In this document: in pieces, positions 33,786 to 41,879 of the stretch
How the letters are laid out: every line of letters begins with the position of its first letter
Numbering within the stretch: the stretch's first letter is position 1
Source of the DNA: Devosia yakushimensis
GTDB taxonomy: Bacteria > Pseudomonadota > Alphaproteobacteria > Rhizobiales > Devosiaceae
Assembly: GCF_030159855.1 (NCBI RefSeq)
Contig: NZ_BSNG01000001.1
Span: forward strand, 2,914,001-2,978,000
Direction: 5' to 3'
DNA length: 64,000 nucleotides
Made by a program: the position numbers and the translations under genes
The notes under the pieces: model-generated
The model's input: the letters and a program-made list of their open reading frames with translations, nothing else
The model's database searches: none
What the model was told of the DNA's origin: nothing

Positions 33786-33983
33786 CTAGATATTGTCGTC
33801 TTCGTCGCTGCCGGGGATGGATTTGTCGTCTTCGGGCTCGTCATCGCGGGCGGGGATGACGTAGCTGCCGGTGAGCCAGCGGTTGAGATCGACATCGGCG
33901 CAGCGGGCCGAACAGAAGGGGCGGTATTTTTCGACCGCCGGCTTGCCGCAAATGGGGCAGGCTTTGGTTGGGACCTTGGCCAT
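33786..33983 (-). CDS. yacG: DNA gyrase inhibitor YacG (zinc protein)
   Basis: A 65-residue protein with the four-cysteine zinc site CPICGKP and FCSARCADVD and the motif LNRWLTGSYVIP. The acidic tail is typical. It binds GyrB and lowers gyrase activity in Escherichia coli. It starts at the base next to the maf stop, in the infA-maf-yacG cluster. Confidence 0.93.
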   Translation of the reverse strand: MAKVPTKACPICGKPAVEKYRPFCSARCADVDLNRWLTGSYVIPARDDEPEDDKSIPGSDEDDNI

Positions 33984-34622
33984 CTAGACGCCGGACGATG
34001 CGGACTGGTTGAGCCAGTTGAAATGGACCGGATAGCCCTCGCCGGCCAGAACCGAGGCGGTTTCCATCAGCGGCAGGCCGACAACGCCGGTATAGGAGCC
34101 GACAAGCTTGACCACGAAGGCGCCGGCAATGCCCTGGATGGCGTAGCCGCCGGCCTTGTCGCGCCATTCGGCGCTGGCGAGATAGGCTTCCATCTCGCGG
34201 GTGGAGAGGCGCTTGAAGCGGATTCGGGTTTCGACCAGGCGCTGGCGCTTGGCGCCACTGGGCGTGAGCACGGTCAGCCCGGTATAGACGCGATGGGAGC
34301 GGCCCGAGAGCAAAGCGAGGCATTGGGACGCCTCTTCCATGGTCTCGGCCTTGGGCAGGATGCGGCGGCCGACGGCCACGACCGTATCGGCGGCCAGCAC
34401 CAAAGCCCCTGCCCCATAGCCGGCCGAACGCGCCTTGTGTTGCGCGGTCAGGGCCTTGAGGTCGGCCAGGCGTTGCGCCAGCTTGCGCGGCAATTCGCCT
34501 TTTTCGGGGGTTTCATCGACGTGAGCGGGCACAAGATGCTCGGGCTCGATGCCGATCTGATTGAGCAAGGCAAGACGCCGCGGCGACGCGGAAGCCAGGA
34601 TGAGTTCCGGACGGCTGGCCAT
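33984..34622 (-). CDS. maf: Maf-family nucleoside triphosphate pyrophosphatase
   Basis: A 212-residue protein starting RPELILASASPRRLALLNQI, the Maf signature, followed by LVLAADTVVAVG with the metal-binding aspartate and KAGGYAIQGIAGAFV with the catalytic lysine and glutamine region. Members hydrolyse dTTP, UTP or modified nucleotides to monophosphates, a house-cleaning function. It belongs to the conserved infA-maf-yacG cluster. Confidence 0.95.
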   Translation of the reverse strand: MASRPELILASASPRRLALLNQIGIEPEHLVPAHVDETPEKGELPRKLAQRLADLKALTAQHKARSAGYGAGALVLAADTVVAVGRRILPKAETMEEASQCLALLSGRSHRVYTGLTVLTPSGAKRQRLVETRIRFKRLSTREMEAYLASAEWRDKAGGYAIQGIAGAFVVKLVGSYTGVVGLPLMETASVLAGEGYPVHFNWLNQSASSGV

Positions 34623-34635
34623 CGGCTGTTATGCC

Positions 34636-34854
34636 TTACTTGAATCGGTAGGTGATGCGACCCTTGGTCAGGTCATAGGGCGTCATTTCGCACAGGACCT
34701 TGTCGCCAGCCAGCACACGGATGCGATTCTTGCGCATGCGGCCAGCGGTGTGAGCAATGATTTCATGCTCGTTTTCCAACTTGACCCGGAAGGTCGCGTT
34801 GGGAAGCAATTCAGTTACCACGCCCGGAAATTCGAGCACTTCTTCCTTCGCCAT
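34636..34854 (-). CDS. infA: Translation initiation factor IF-1
   Basis: A 72-residue S1/OB-fold protein, exactly the usual length. It begins MAKEEVLEFPGVVTELLPNA and ends PYDLTKGRITYRFK. It binds the A site of the 30S subunit during initiation. AGGAG precedes the ATG at 34854. The 126 bases upstream, towards the fused phosphatase gene, show no terminator. Confidence 0.98.
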   Translation of the reverse strand: MAKEEVLEFPGVVTELLPNATFRVKLENEHEIIAHTAGRMRKNRIRVLAGDKVLCEMTPYDLTKGRITYRFK

Positions 34855-34980
34855 ACTGTCTCCTGAAAGGACCCACGGGGCATCGATTTGCCGCCCGGGG
34901 GCCGGAAATTGCGCGCAACCTATAGGAATTCAATGGATTTGTGAACCACTTGCGCCACGTCCGCTTCGCGGCGGTGCAAG

Positions 34981-35991
34981 TCAATGATTGTCGCCCTTCC
35001 GAACCGCAAAAGTGGTGTCCACTTTTGCTGGAAGGGCTCCGGAAACCAGTGGTTCCAAGCGGGTGCGCACACGCTTGCGCAGGCTATCGCGCAGGGCGCG
35101 ATAAGCCTCCAAAATCAGTTCGCGGCTGCCTTCCACAAGGGAAGGATCGGCCACGGGCCAATGCTCGATCGCGCCGGCCTCGAGGCCCTTGCGGGCCACG
35201 GCATCCGGTGCATCGTCGGACAGGGTGATGACGAGATCGAAGCGGTTGGCAACCAATTCGTCCAGGATATGGGGAGTGTGGACACTCATATCAATGCCGA
35301 TCTCTTCCATGACCTCATGGACGAACTGATCGGCCTTGCCGCCATTGACGCCCACCGAGCGGGCGATAATGCGGCCGGGAAAGGCCTGGCGCGCCAGGGC
35401 CGCGGCGATGGGCGAGCGCACCGAATTCATTGAGCAAACAAAGAGCACGCTGGGCAGTTCGCTTTTGCTCTCATCGATCCGGCTGGCATAGGGCTGGACG
35501 GCGCAGATGAGGGTGAAGAGGCGCCGCGCCGTGTTGAGATCGATGATGATCTTGTTGGTGAGGCGGGTACGCAGCAGCTCGGCCGCCTCGTTGTGCATGC
35601 CGCGCCTTGCCATGTCGACGGTTTCGATCTGGAAGGGCTGGGCCGAACGGATCGCCTCGTAATAGGCGTCGCGGACGCGGAAATAATCGCGGATCAGCCG
35701 GCGGAACGGGGTGAGCGAGAGATAGTGGGCGGCGATGGGCTGGAAGGTTTCGGGGTGGCGCACATCGAGCACGATGGAATTGCCCGTTATCGAGATGTGC
35801 AGCGCGAACGGCCCGGTGGCGGAGACGCGGGCGGGCCGGAAGCTGTTGTTTTCGAGCAGGTCATAAATGGCGATGCGCCATTCATGCACCTCGTCGGGAT
35901 TGATCGAGGTGATGGTATTGGGGTCGAGCGTGACGGTGACCAGGCGATCGGTTTGTTTGACCTTCGTCTGGTTTTCCATCGAAATGCTCAA
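34981..35991 (-). CDS. Fusion of UPF0262 protein with low-molecular-weight protein-tyrosine-phosphatase-like domain
   Basis: A 336-residue protein. Residues 1-170 are a full UPF0262 domain (LVTVTLDPNTITSINPDEVH; LTPFRRLIRDYFRVRDAYYE). From residue 180 a low-molecular-weight phosphatase or arsenate-reductase-like domain follows. It has the phosphate loop C-x5-R as FVCSMNSVRSPIA (C186, R192) and a late aspartate in VADPS. The two are usually separate neighbouring genes in this order. The start overlaps the hisD stop by 4 bases. The last 15 codons lie in a strong stem-loop (34993-35037). The function of UPF0262 is unknown. Confidence 0.88.
   Translation of the reverse strand: MSISMENQTKVKQTDRLVTVTLDPNTITSINPDEVHEWRIAIYDLLENNSFRPARVSATGPFALHISITGNSIVLDVRHPETFQPIAAHYLSLTPFRRLIRDYFRVRDAYYEAIRSAQPFQIETVDMARRGMHNEAAELLRTRLTNKIIIDLNTARRLFTLICAVQPYASRIDESKSELPSVLFVCSMNSVRSPIAAALARQAFPGRIIARSVGVNGGKADQFVHEVMEEIGIDMSVHTPHILDELVANRFDLVITLSDDAPDAVARKGLEAGAIEHWPVADPSLVEGSRELILEAYRALRDSLRKRVRTRLEPLVSGALPAKVDTTFAVRKGDNH
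34993..35037. repeat. Palindrome overlapping the 3' end of the fused phosphatase gene
   Basis: GCCCTTCC and GGAAGGGC enclose a perfect inner stem of GCAAAAGTGG, TGT, CCACTTTTGC. It lies within the last codons before the stop at 34981. CAAAAGTGG dyads of this type are common as dispersed elements in Rhizobiales, so the C-terminus may have been created by a repeat. Confidence 0.7.
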
Positions 35992-37280
35992 TGGTTGAGC
36001 CGGATGGAGATGGACCGGCCATGGCCATCGAGGGCCTCCACCTCGGCAAGGGTGACGGCGGCCTCCCGGAGCGCGGCAAGCGAAGCGGGATCGCAGCGCA
36101 GCAATGACGTGCGCTTCATGAAATCGAGCACGCCGAGGCCCGAGGCAAAGCGGGCCGAGCGGGCGGTGGGCAGCACGTGATTGGAGCCGCCGACATAGTC
36201 GCCAATGGCTTCGGGCGTGTGATGACCCAGGAAGATCGCACCGGCATGGCGGATGGCGGGCAGGATGACATCGGGATCATCGAGCGCCAGTTCCACATGT
36301 TCGGAAGCGATGCGATTGGCGAGGGCGGCGGCTTCATCGAGCGAGGCGACGGTGATGACGGCGCCGAATTCGTCCCAACCCTCTCGGGCGATATCCTGCC
36401 TGGGCAAGAGGGAGAGCTGGCGATCGACTTCGGCTTCGACAGCGTCGGCCAGGCCCTTTTCGGTGGTGACGAGAATGGACTGGGCCCCGCCTCCGTGTTC
36501 GGCCTGGGCGATGAGATCGGCAGCGATCCAGGCCGGATTGGCCGAACCATCGGCAATGACGAGCACTTCGGAGGGACCGGCGATGGAATCGATGCCGACC
36601 TGGCCGAAGACCTGGCGCTTTGCGGCGGCGACATAGGCATTGCCGGGCCCGACAATCTTGTCGACGCGGCCGACCGTTTCAGTCCCATAAGCCAGAGCCG
36701 CAATAGCCTGGGCGCCGCCGATGCGGTAAATCTCGGTGACGCCGGCAATCTTGGCGGCCAGGAGGACGACGGCGCTGATCTGACCGCCCGGGGTGGGTAC
36801 GGCCAGGGCGATACGCCCGACGCCGGCCAGCTTGGCGGGGACGGCGCCCATGATGACGGTGGATGGATATGTGGCGAGCCCACCCGGCACATAGATGCCC
36901 ACGGCGTCGACCGGAGTCCAGCGCGTGCCCAGGGTGACGCCGAGCGCGTCCTGATAGATATGGTCGGTGGGCAGCTGCTTTTCGTGGTGCGCCTTGACGC
37001 GATCATGGGCGGTCTGCAGCGCCGCGCGGACCTCATCGGAGACGCGGGCGGAGGCGCGGTCGATTTCCTCGGGAGAAATCCGCAGGTCGGCAGCGGTGAA
37101 ATGGGTGTGGTCGAACTTGTTGGTCAGCTCGACCACGGCATCGTCGCCGCGCGTGCGGACATCGGCGATGATGGCGGCGACGACATCGCCCACTTCCTGG
37201 CTGGCTTCACGCTTGCCGCCGAGCAGGGCCACAAAGCTCTGCTCGAAATCGGAACTGGCGCTATCGAGGCGGATCGGCAT
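35988..37280 (-). CDS. hisD: Histidinol dehydrogenase
   Basis: A 430-residue enzyme of the last two steps of histidine synthesis. Key stretches are YVPGGLATYPSTVIMGAVPA near residue 130, DSIAGPSEVLVIADGSANP near 233 and the zinc/catalytic region EHVELALDDP with HHTPEAIGDYVGGSNHVLPT. Full length. It is the middle of the conserved DUF2948-hisD-UPF0262 series. There are 25 bases between DUF2948 and hisD. Confidence 0.97.
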   Translation of the reverse strand: MPIRLDSASSDFEQSFVALLGGKREASQEVGDVVAAIIADVRTRGDDAVVELTNKFDHTHFTAADLRISPEEIDRASARVSDEVRAALQTAHDRVKAHHEKQLPTDHIYQDALGVTLGTRWTPVDAVGIYVPGGLATYPSTVIMGAVPAKLAGVGRIALAVPTPGGQISAVVLLAAKIAGVTEIYRIGGAQAIAALAYGTETVGRVDKIVGPGNAYVAAAKRQVFGQVGIDSIAGPSEVLVIADGSANPAWIAADLIAQAEHGGGAQSILVTTEKGLADAVEAEVDRQLSLLPRQDIAREGWDEFGAVITVASLDEAAALANRIASEHVELALDDPDVILPAIRHAGAIFLGHHTPEAIGDYVGGSNHVLPTARSARFASGLGVLDFMKRTSLLRCDPASLAALREAAVTLAEVEALDGHGRSISIRLNH

Positions 37281-37305
37281 GGAATTCCTGTCGGTCTAGA
37301 ATTGA

Positions 37306-37737
37306 TCAGTCGAGAGTGTGGGCGGGTTTGGCAGCGGCGGCCCAGGCGGCGCCGAGATCGGACAGGCGCGCTTCAAGGCATTCGACGCCCAGGCGGACCG
37401 TGCCGCCGCCGGCAAAGCTGAGTTCGACCATGCCGGCGGGACCATCGAGGGGGATGAAGGAGATGGCCAGAAGGCTGAGCACACCATCATGGGCGTTGGG
37501 ATCGAAGCCGGCGGTGACGACCGATTGCACGGCATCGAAATGCAGTGCCGCCCGCTTGCGGACACCCTTGCCACGCGGTTTGTCGCTTTCCCAATCGTAG
37601 CGGTTCATCAGCAGGGCAAAACGCCGGTCGCCGCGGGCGTAGCCCATATCGGCCACCCGCACCACGGCGTCCTGCACATGGGCGGAGATTACATCAAGAT
37701 CTTCGGTATCAAGCGCCATAAGCTTGAGATCGGTCAT
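37306..37737 (-). CDS. DUF2948 family protein
   Basis: A 143-residue protein starting MTDLKLMALDTEDLDVISAH, with RRFALLMNRYDWE and a C-terminal LGVECLEARLSDLGAAWAA. These are the features of DUF2948, a small alphaproteobacterial family of unknown function that normally lies between murA and hisD. Here murA is 4.5 kb away because an efflux cassette lies between. Confidence 0.9.
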   Translation of the reverse strand: MTDLKLMALDTEDLDVISAHVQDAVVRVADMGYARGDRRFALLMNRYDWESDKPRGKGVRKRAALHFDAVQSVVTAGFDPNAHDGVLSLLAISFIPLDGPAGMVELSFAGGGTVRLGVECLEARLSDLGAAWAAAAKPAHTLD

Positions 37738-37927
37738 GGTATTGGCGGCCCTTTTTGCGTCGAGACGACCCTATCTGGTCACGCTGCACCCGATCTACAA
37801 GTTTGGCGGGGTGGGAGCAATGCGGGTGGGCAAAAAAGGGCATGCCGAAATGCCGCCCTGGGAGAGTCCTTGCGGGCTTTGCTGGAGCCTGCGAGATGCG
37901 CCCCGGCGCGCTTTTCCCCACCCACGA

Positions 37928-38008
37928 CGTCATTCCCGCGTAGGCGGGAGTGCGTTTATTTCTTCTCGGCGATCTGAAGAGTGGATTCCCGCCTGCGCGG
38001 GAATGACG
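37928..38008. repeat. Family C inverted repeat with 22-base arms
   Basis: CGTCATTCCCGCGTAGGCGG then GA on the left. TCCCGCCTGCGCGGGAATGA then CG on the right. Each arm also folds on itself. The centre contains TTCTTCTCGGCGATCTGAAG. It is related to the element at 12352-12440. Confidence 0.8.
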
Positions 38009-38046
38009 TTTTGGGTGGGAGGGGGTTTGGGGTGACTGGTACTTAT

Positions 38047-38185
38047 TCCATCCTGCCCTTCTTTTTTCCCTCTTCTTCCCCTCCATCCTTCCGTCCTCCC
38101 ACCCCCGTCTTCCACCCTCCCTCCCCCTCGTTCTCTCCCTTCCCTCCCGACTACCCCGGAGAACCCATTCCATCCTTCCCCTTGC
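38047..38185. other. Long polypyrimidine tract upstream of the efflux cassette
   Basis: About 140 bases that are almost all C and T on the + strand, for example CTTCTTTTTTCCCTCTTCTT, CCACCCCCG and CCTCCCTCCCCCTCG. It has no coding potential on either strand and no clear repeat unit. It fills most of the 494-base gap between DUF2948 and the TetR gene, directly beside the TetR operator. Confidence 0.75.
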
Positions 38186-38188
38186 AAC

Positions 38189-38206
38189 TAACTGACCAGT
38201 CAGTTA
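38189..38206. promoter_or_regulatory. Perfect 18-base palindrome, probable TetR operator
   Basis: TAACTGACCAGTCAGTTA lies 26 bases before the TetR-family start codon. TetR-family repressors usually bind such 14-20 base dyads near their own promoter, so it probably controls the whole TetR-HlyD-ABC operon. The assignment to this regulator is an inference from position. Confidence 0.7.
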
Positions 38207-38231
38207 TTAGTATTGCAGTTGGAGATCCCCG

Positions 38232-38870
38232 ATGACCGAGACACAAAAGAAATTCCGGCGGCGGGCTGAGGCGCGGCCCGATGAGGTGCTGAATGCGGCG
38301 CTGGCGGTGTTTGTGGAGAAGGGCTATGCGGCGGCCAAGGTAGACGAGGTGGCGCGGCGGGCGGGCGTTTCCAAGGGCACGGTCTATCTCTATTTCCCGT
38401 CCAAGGAAGCGCTGATCGAGGGCATTGTGCGGCGGGCGGTGGCGCCGATTGCGCTGCGGGCTGTGCCGGACCTAGAAACATTCGAAGGCGATCCGCGCCT
38501 GCCCATCACCATGCTGCTTACAGTGCTGATCCAGCAATTGGCGCGGCCGGAAGCAAGTGCGGTTCCAAGGCTCGTCATCCGGGAAGTGATGAGCTTTCCC
38601 TTTATCGCCAATTTCTATCGCAATGAGGTGCTCGGCAAAGTGATGCCGGCGCTGATCAGGCTGATCGAGCGGGGTGTCGAGACTGGTCAGTTGCGGCCGG
38701 TGGACCCCGAATTGACGGTGCGCTCGATTATCGGGCCGCTGCTGGCGCATGTGGCGCTAGGCGAATTGTTCGGCATCACGCCGGCAAAGGGGCTCGAGCT
38801 CGAGCGGTTTCTCGCCAACCATCTCGACATCCTGTTCCACGGCATCAGCGCGCAACCGGAGGAGGCATAG
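38232..38870 (+). CDS. TetR-family regulator of the efflux operon
   Basis: A 212-residue repressor. The N-terminal helix-turn-helix is AALAVFVEKGYAAAKVDEVA, then RRAGVSKGTVYLYFPSKEAL. The C-terminal ligand domain has an LIRLIERGVETGQLRPVD-type segment. It starts the cassette TetR, HlyD, ABC ATPase, ABC-2 permease, similar in order to the enterobacterial ybiH-ybhGFSR group. Its own operator is probably the palindrome at 38189-38206. The inducer is unknown. Confidence 0.9.
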   Translation: MTETQKKFRRRAEARPDEVLNAALAVFVEKGYAAAKVDEVARRAGVSKGTVYLYFPSKEALIEGIVRRAVAPIALRAVPDLETFEGDPRLPITMLLTVLIQQLARPEASAVPRLVIREVMSFPFIANFYRNEVLGKVMPALIRLIERGVETGQLRPVDPELTVRSIIGPLLAHVALGELFGITPAKGLELERFLANHLDILFHGISAQPEEA

Positions 38871-38872
38871 TC

Positions 38873-39811
38873 ATGAGTGACTTTCTGGCCGGAATTTTCG
38901 CTGTAATCATGAGCCTGCTGCCGGGCGGGGCGGCCGAGGAAGCGGGATATGTGGGATATCTGGAAGCCGACTATGTCTATGTGGCGCCGGTGGGCGGAGG
39001 GCGGATCACCAATATCGCGGTGACCGAAGGGCAGGCCGTTGCTGCCGACAGCCTGTTGTTCACCCAGGACGCAGCCCAACAGCAAGCCTTGCTCGCGGCG
39101 GCCCGGGCCCGGGTGGAGGCGGCGCAGGCCAATCTCGACAATCTCAGCACCGGCAGCCGGACGTTGGAAATCGATGTGATCCGCGCCTCGCTGGGCAAGG
39201 CCCGCTCCGACCTGGCACTGGCGCAATCGAACCTGACGCGCAGCGAAAAGCTGCTGCAGGCCGGCACGGCGACGCAGGCAAGAGTGGATCAGGACCGGGC
39301 GGCCCTGGCGTCGGCGGAAGCGCAGGTGGCCCAATTGACCGCACAGGTTGGCGTGGCCGAACTGCCGGCGCGCAGCGCACAGCAGGTGGCCGCGGAAGCC
39401 GATCTTTTGGCAGCGCAGGCCGATGCCAGCCGGGCGCAGCTAGACTTGGCGGACCGGCAAATCTCGGCGCCGGTGGCCGGAATGGTCGATCGCCTGTTCT
39501 ATTCGTCCGGGGAGATGGCAGCGGCCGGAACGCCGGTGGTGTCGATCCTGCCCGAAGGGGCGCTCAAGGCGCGCTTCTTCGTGCCGGAAGCCGAACGTTC
39601 GGCGCTGGCAGTGGGCGGCATCGTACAGGTCGGATGCGATGGCTGCGCGCCGATGAGTGCAAAGATCACCTATTTTGCCAGCGAGCCGCAGACCACCCCG
39701 CCGGTGATCTATTCCCGCGAGGAACGGGGACGGCTTGTCTATCTGGTGGAGGCCCGGCTCGATGCACCCGGCGAATTGCGGCCGGGCCAGCCGGTGACGG
39801 TGTCGCGGTGA
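38873..39811 (+). CDS. HlyD-family membrane fusion protein
   Basis: A 312-residue periplasmic adaptor: N-terminal hydrophobic anchor (residues 4-20), biotinyl-lipoyl-like half (DYVYVAPVGGGRITNIAVTE), a long coiled-coil hairpin (about 65-180; LLAAARARVEAAQANLDNL), the second lipoyl half (ISAPVAGMVDRLFYSSGEM) and a beta domain. It links the inner membrane pump to an outer membrane channel not encoded here. It starts 2 bases after the TetR stop behind GGAGG. Confidence 0.9.
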   Translation: MSDFLAGIFAVIMSLLPGGAAEEAGYVGYLEADYVYVAPVGGGRITNIAVTEGQAVAADSLLFTQDAAQQQALLAAARARVEAAQANLDNLSTGSRTLEIDVIRASLGKARSDLALAQSNLTRSEKLLQAGTATQARVDQDRAALASAEAQVAQLTAQVGVAELPARSAQQVAAEADLLAAQADASRAQLDLADRQISAPVAGMVDRLFYSSGEMAAAGTPVVSILPEGALKARFFVPEAERSALAVGGIVQVGCDGCAPMSAKITYFASEPQTTPPVIYSREERGRLVYLVEARLDAPGELRPGQPVTVSR

Positions 39812-40746
39812 ACGGGGACGCGGTCATCGACGTGACCGGGCTTACCAAGCGGTTTGGCGACAAGCTGGTGGTGGACCATTTCGACATCAAGGTGCCGCGT
39901 GGGGCGATCTATGGCTTTCTGGGGCCGAACGGCTCGGGCAAGACCACCACGATCCGCATGCTGTGCGGGCTGTTGCTGCCCGATGCGGGACAAGGCACGT
40001 GCCTGGGGTTCGATGTGCGCAGGCAAGCCGCTGCGATCAAGACGCAGGTCGGCTATATGACGCAGAAATTCAGCCTCTATGAAGACCTGACCATCCGCGA
40101 AAATCTCGATTTCGTGGCGCGGATGTATGGCGTCCGCGACCGGGAGAACCGGGTCAGCACCGCGCTGGCCGATCTGGGTCTGGCGGATCGCTCCGGGCAA
40201 TTGGCGGGAACCCTGTCGGGTGGCTGGAAGCAGAGGCTGGCGCTGGCGGCCTGCCTGATCCATGACCCTCAATTGCTGCTGCTCGACGAGCCCACCGCAG
40301 GTGTCGACCCCAAGGCAAGGCGCGATTTCTGGGACGAAATCCGGCGGCTGAGCAAGGCGGGCGTCACCGTGCTGGTCTCGACCCATTACATGGACGAGGC
40401 CGTGCAGTGCGATTTCATCACCTATATCGCCTATGGCAAGAAGCTGATCGACGGCCCTTCGGCGCAGATTCCCAGCATGGTGGGGCTGACGACCTGGCGA
40501 GCGGAAGGGCCGGACCTGGCGGCGTTGGAAACGGAGCTGGGCGGGCAGCCCGGCGTGCTGCAAATCGCCCGGTTCGGTTCAACCCTGCATGTTTCGGGCA
40601 CCGATGCCGCGGCGCTGGAAGCCACGGTGCGCCGCTATGAGGCGAAGGGAACTTATCGCTGGAGCCTGCAGCCGGCGGGGCTCGAAGAAGCCTTCATCTA
40701 CCTGATGACGGGGGCGCGGGACAATTTCGCGCGGGACGCGGCATGA
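39808..40746 (+). CDS. ABC transporter ATPase of the efflux cassette
   Basis: A 312-residue ATPase. Walker A is FLGPNGSGKTTTIRMLCGLL, the signature LSGGWKQRLALAACL, Walker B LLLLDEPTAGVDPKARRDF, and H-loop STHYMDEA. The C-terminal 70 residues follow the DrrA/YbhF type. The start is GTG at 39808, overlapping the HlyD stop by 4 bases (GTGA). No ATG fits before the first strand. Confidence 0.93.
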   Translation: MNGDAVIDVTGLTKRFGDKLVVDHFDIKVPRGAIYGFLGPNGSGKTTTIRMLCGLLLPDAGQGTCLGFDVRRQAAAIKTQVGYMTQKFSLYEDLTIRENLDFVARMYGVRDRENRVSTALADLGLADRSGQLAGTLSGGWKQRLALAACLIHDPQLLLLDEPTAGVDPKARRDFWDEIRRLSKAGVTVLVSTHYMDEAVQCDFITYIAYGKKLIDGPSAQIPSMVGLTTWRAEGPDLAALETELGGQPGVLQIARFGSTLHVSGTDAAALEATVRRYEAKGTYRWSLQPAGLEEAFIYLMTGARDNFARDAA

Positions 40747-41879
40747 ACGGGTTCTTCTCCCTGTCGCGGTTTGGCGCGGTGTTGCTCAAGGAATTCATCC
40801 AGATGCGGCGCGACCGCGTCACCTTTGCCATGATGATCGGCCTGCCCATCGTGCAATTGCTGCTGTTCGGCTTTGCCATCAATGCCGATCCGCGCAATCT
40901 GCCGACGCTGGTCGAAATCAATGACGACGGGCCGCTGGTGCGCTCGGTGCTGGCGGGGATGGAAAGCTCGGGCTATTTCGATTTCGAAGGCCAGGTCTAT
41001 GGGCCTGGCGAGGGCGAGGATGCGCTCCGGCGGGGCAGCGCCAATTTCGTGGTGGTGATCCCCGCCAATTTCGAGCGCGACGTGATCCGCGGCCGCCGGC
41101 CCGATATTCTGGTAGCGGCCGACGCGGCAGACCCCTCGGCGGTTGGCGGCGCGACGGCGGCGCTGAGCGGCATCGTCGCCGGCGCGATAAGTCAGACGCT
41201 GACCGGACCGCTGGCGGGAGTGGCGGGCTCTCCTGCCCCATTCGGCGTGATCGTGCACCGGGCCTATAATCCCGAAGGCAAGACCTCGACCAATATCGTG
41301 CCCGGCCTGCTCGCCATCATCCTGTCCATGACCATGGTGATGATCACCGCCGTCGCCATCGTCAAGGAACGCGAGCGCGGCACGATGGAAATGCTGATCT
41401 CGACGCCGGTGCGGCCGTTCGAGGTGATGCTGGGGAAAATCCTGCCCTATGTGCTGGTGGGTTATGTGCAGACAGCGGTATTCCTGATTGCCGCCTTCGC
41501 GCTGTTCGGCGTGCCGTTCGAGGGCACATTCGCCGCCTTTTTCATCGGCTTCAATCTCTTCGTGCTGGGCAATCTGGCGCTGGGTTTTCTGATCTCGACC
41601 CTGGCGCGCAATCAGATGCAGGCCATGCAGCTCAGCTTTTTCACCATCCTGCCCTCGATCCTGCTGTCGGGTTTCATGTTTCCCTTTGCCGGCATGCCCG
41701 GCTGGGCGCAGACCATCGGCACGGCCGTACCGGCCACCCACTTCATCCGGCTGGTGCGGATGGTGATGTTGAAAGGGGCCGATAGCGGGGATGTGGGCAG
41801 CGAGTTCGTCGCGCTCGCCGCCATTGTCTGCGTGATCTCGGTGGTGGCGATGCTGCGCTACCGGCAGACGCTGGATTAG
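40743..41879 (+). CDS. ABC-2 type permease of the efflux cassette
   Basis: A 378-residue membrane protein. One N-terminal helix is followed by a periplasmic domain of about 150 residues and five C-terminal helices, ABC-2 style (IVKERERGTMEMLISTPVRP; LSFFTILPSILLSGFMFPFA). It starts by ATGA overlap with the ATPase gene. Only one permease is present, where ybhSR-like systems have two, so it probably works as a homodimer. Its end overlaps the stop of the convergent VOC gene by 4 bases. Confidence 0.92.
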   Translation: MNGFFSLSRFGAVLLKEFIQMRRDRVTFAMMIGLPIVQLLLFGFAINADPRNLPTLVEINDDGPLVRSVLAGMESSGYFDFEGQVYGPGEGEDALRRGSANFVVVIPANFERDVIRGRRPDILVAADAADPSAVGGATAALSGIVAGAISQTLTGPLAGVAGSPAPFGVIVHRAYNPEGKTSTNIVPGLLAIILSMTMVMITAVAIVKERERGTMEMLISTPVRPFEVMLGKILPYVLVGYVQTAVFLIAAFALFGVPFEGTFAAFFIGFNLFVLGNLALGFLISTLARNQMQAMQLSFFTILPSILLSGFMFPFAGMPGWAQTIGTAVPATHFIRLVRMVMLKGADSGDVGSEFVALAAIVCVISVVAMLRYRQTLD

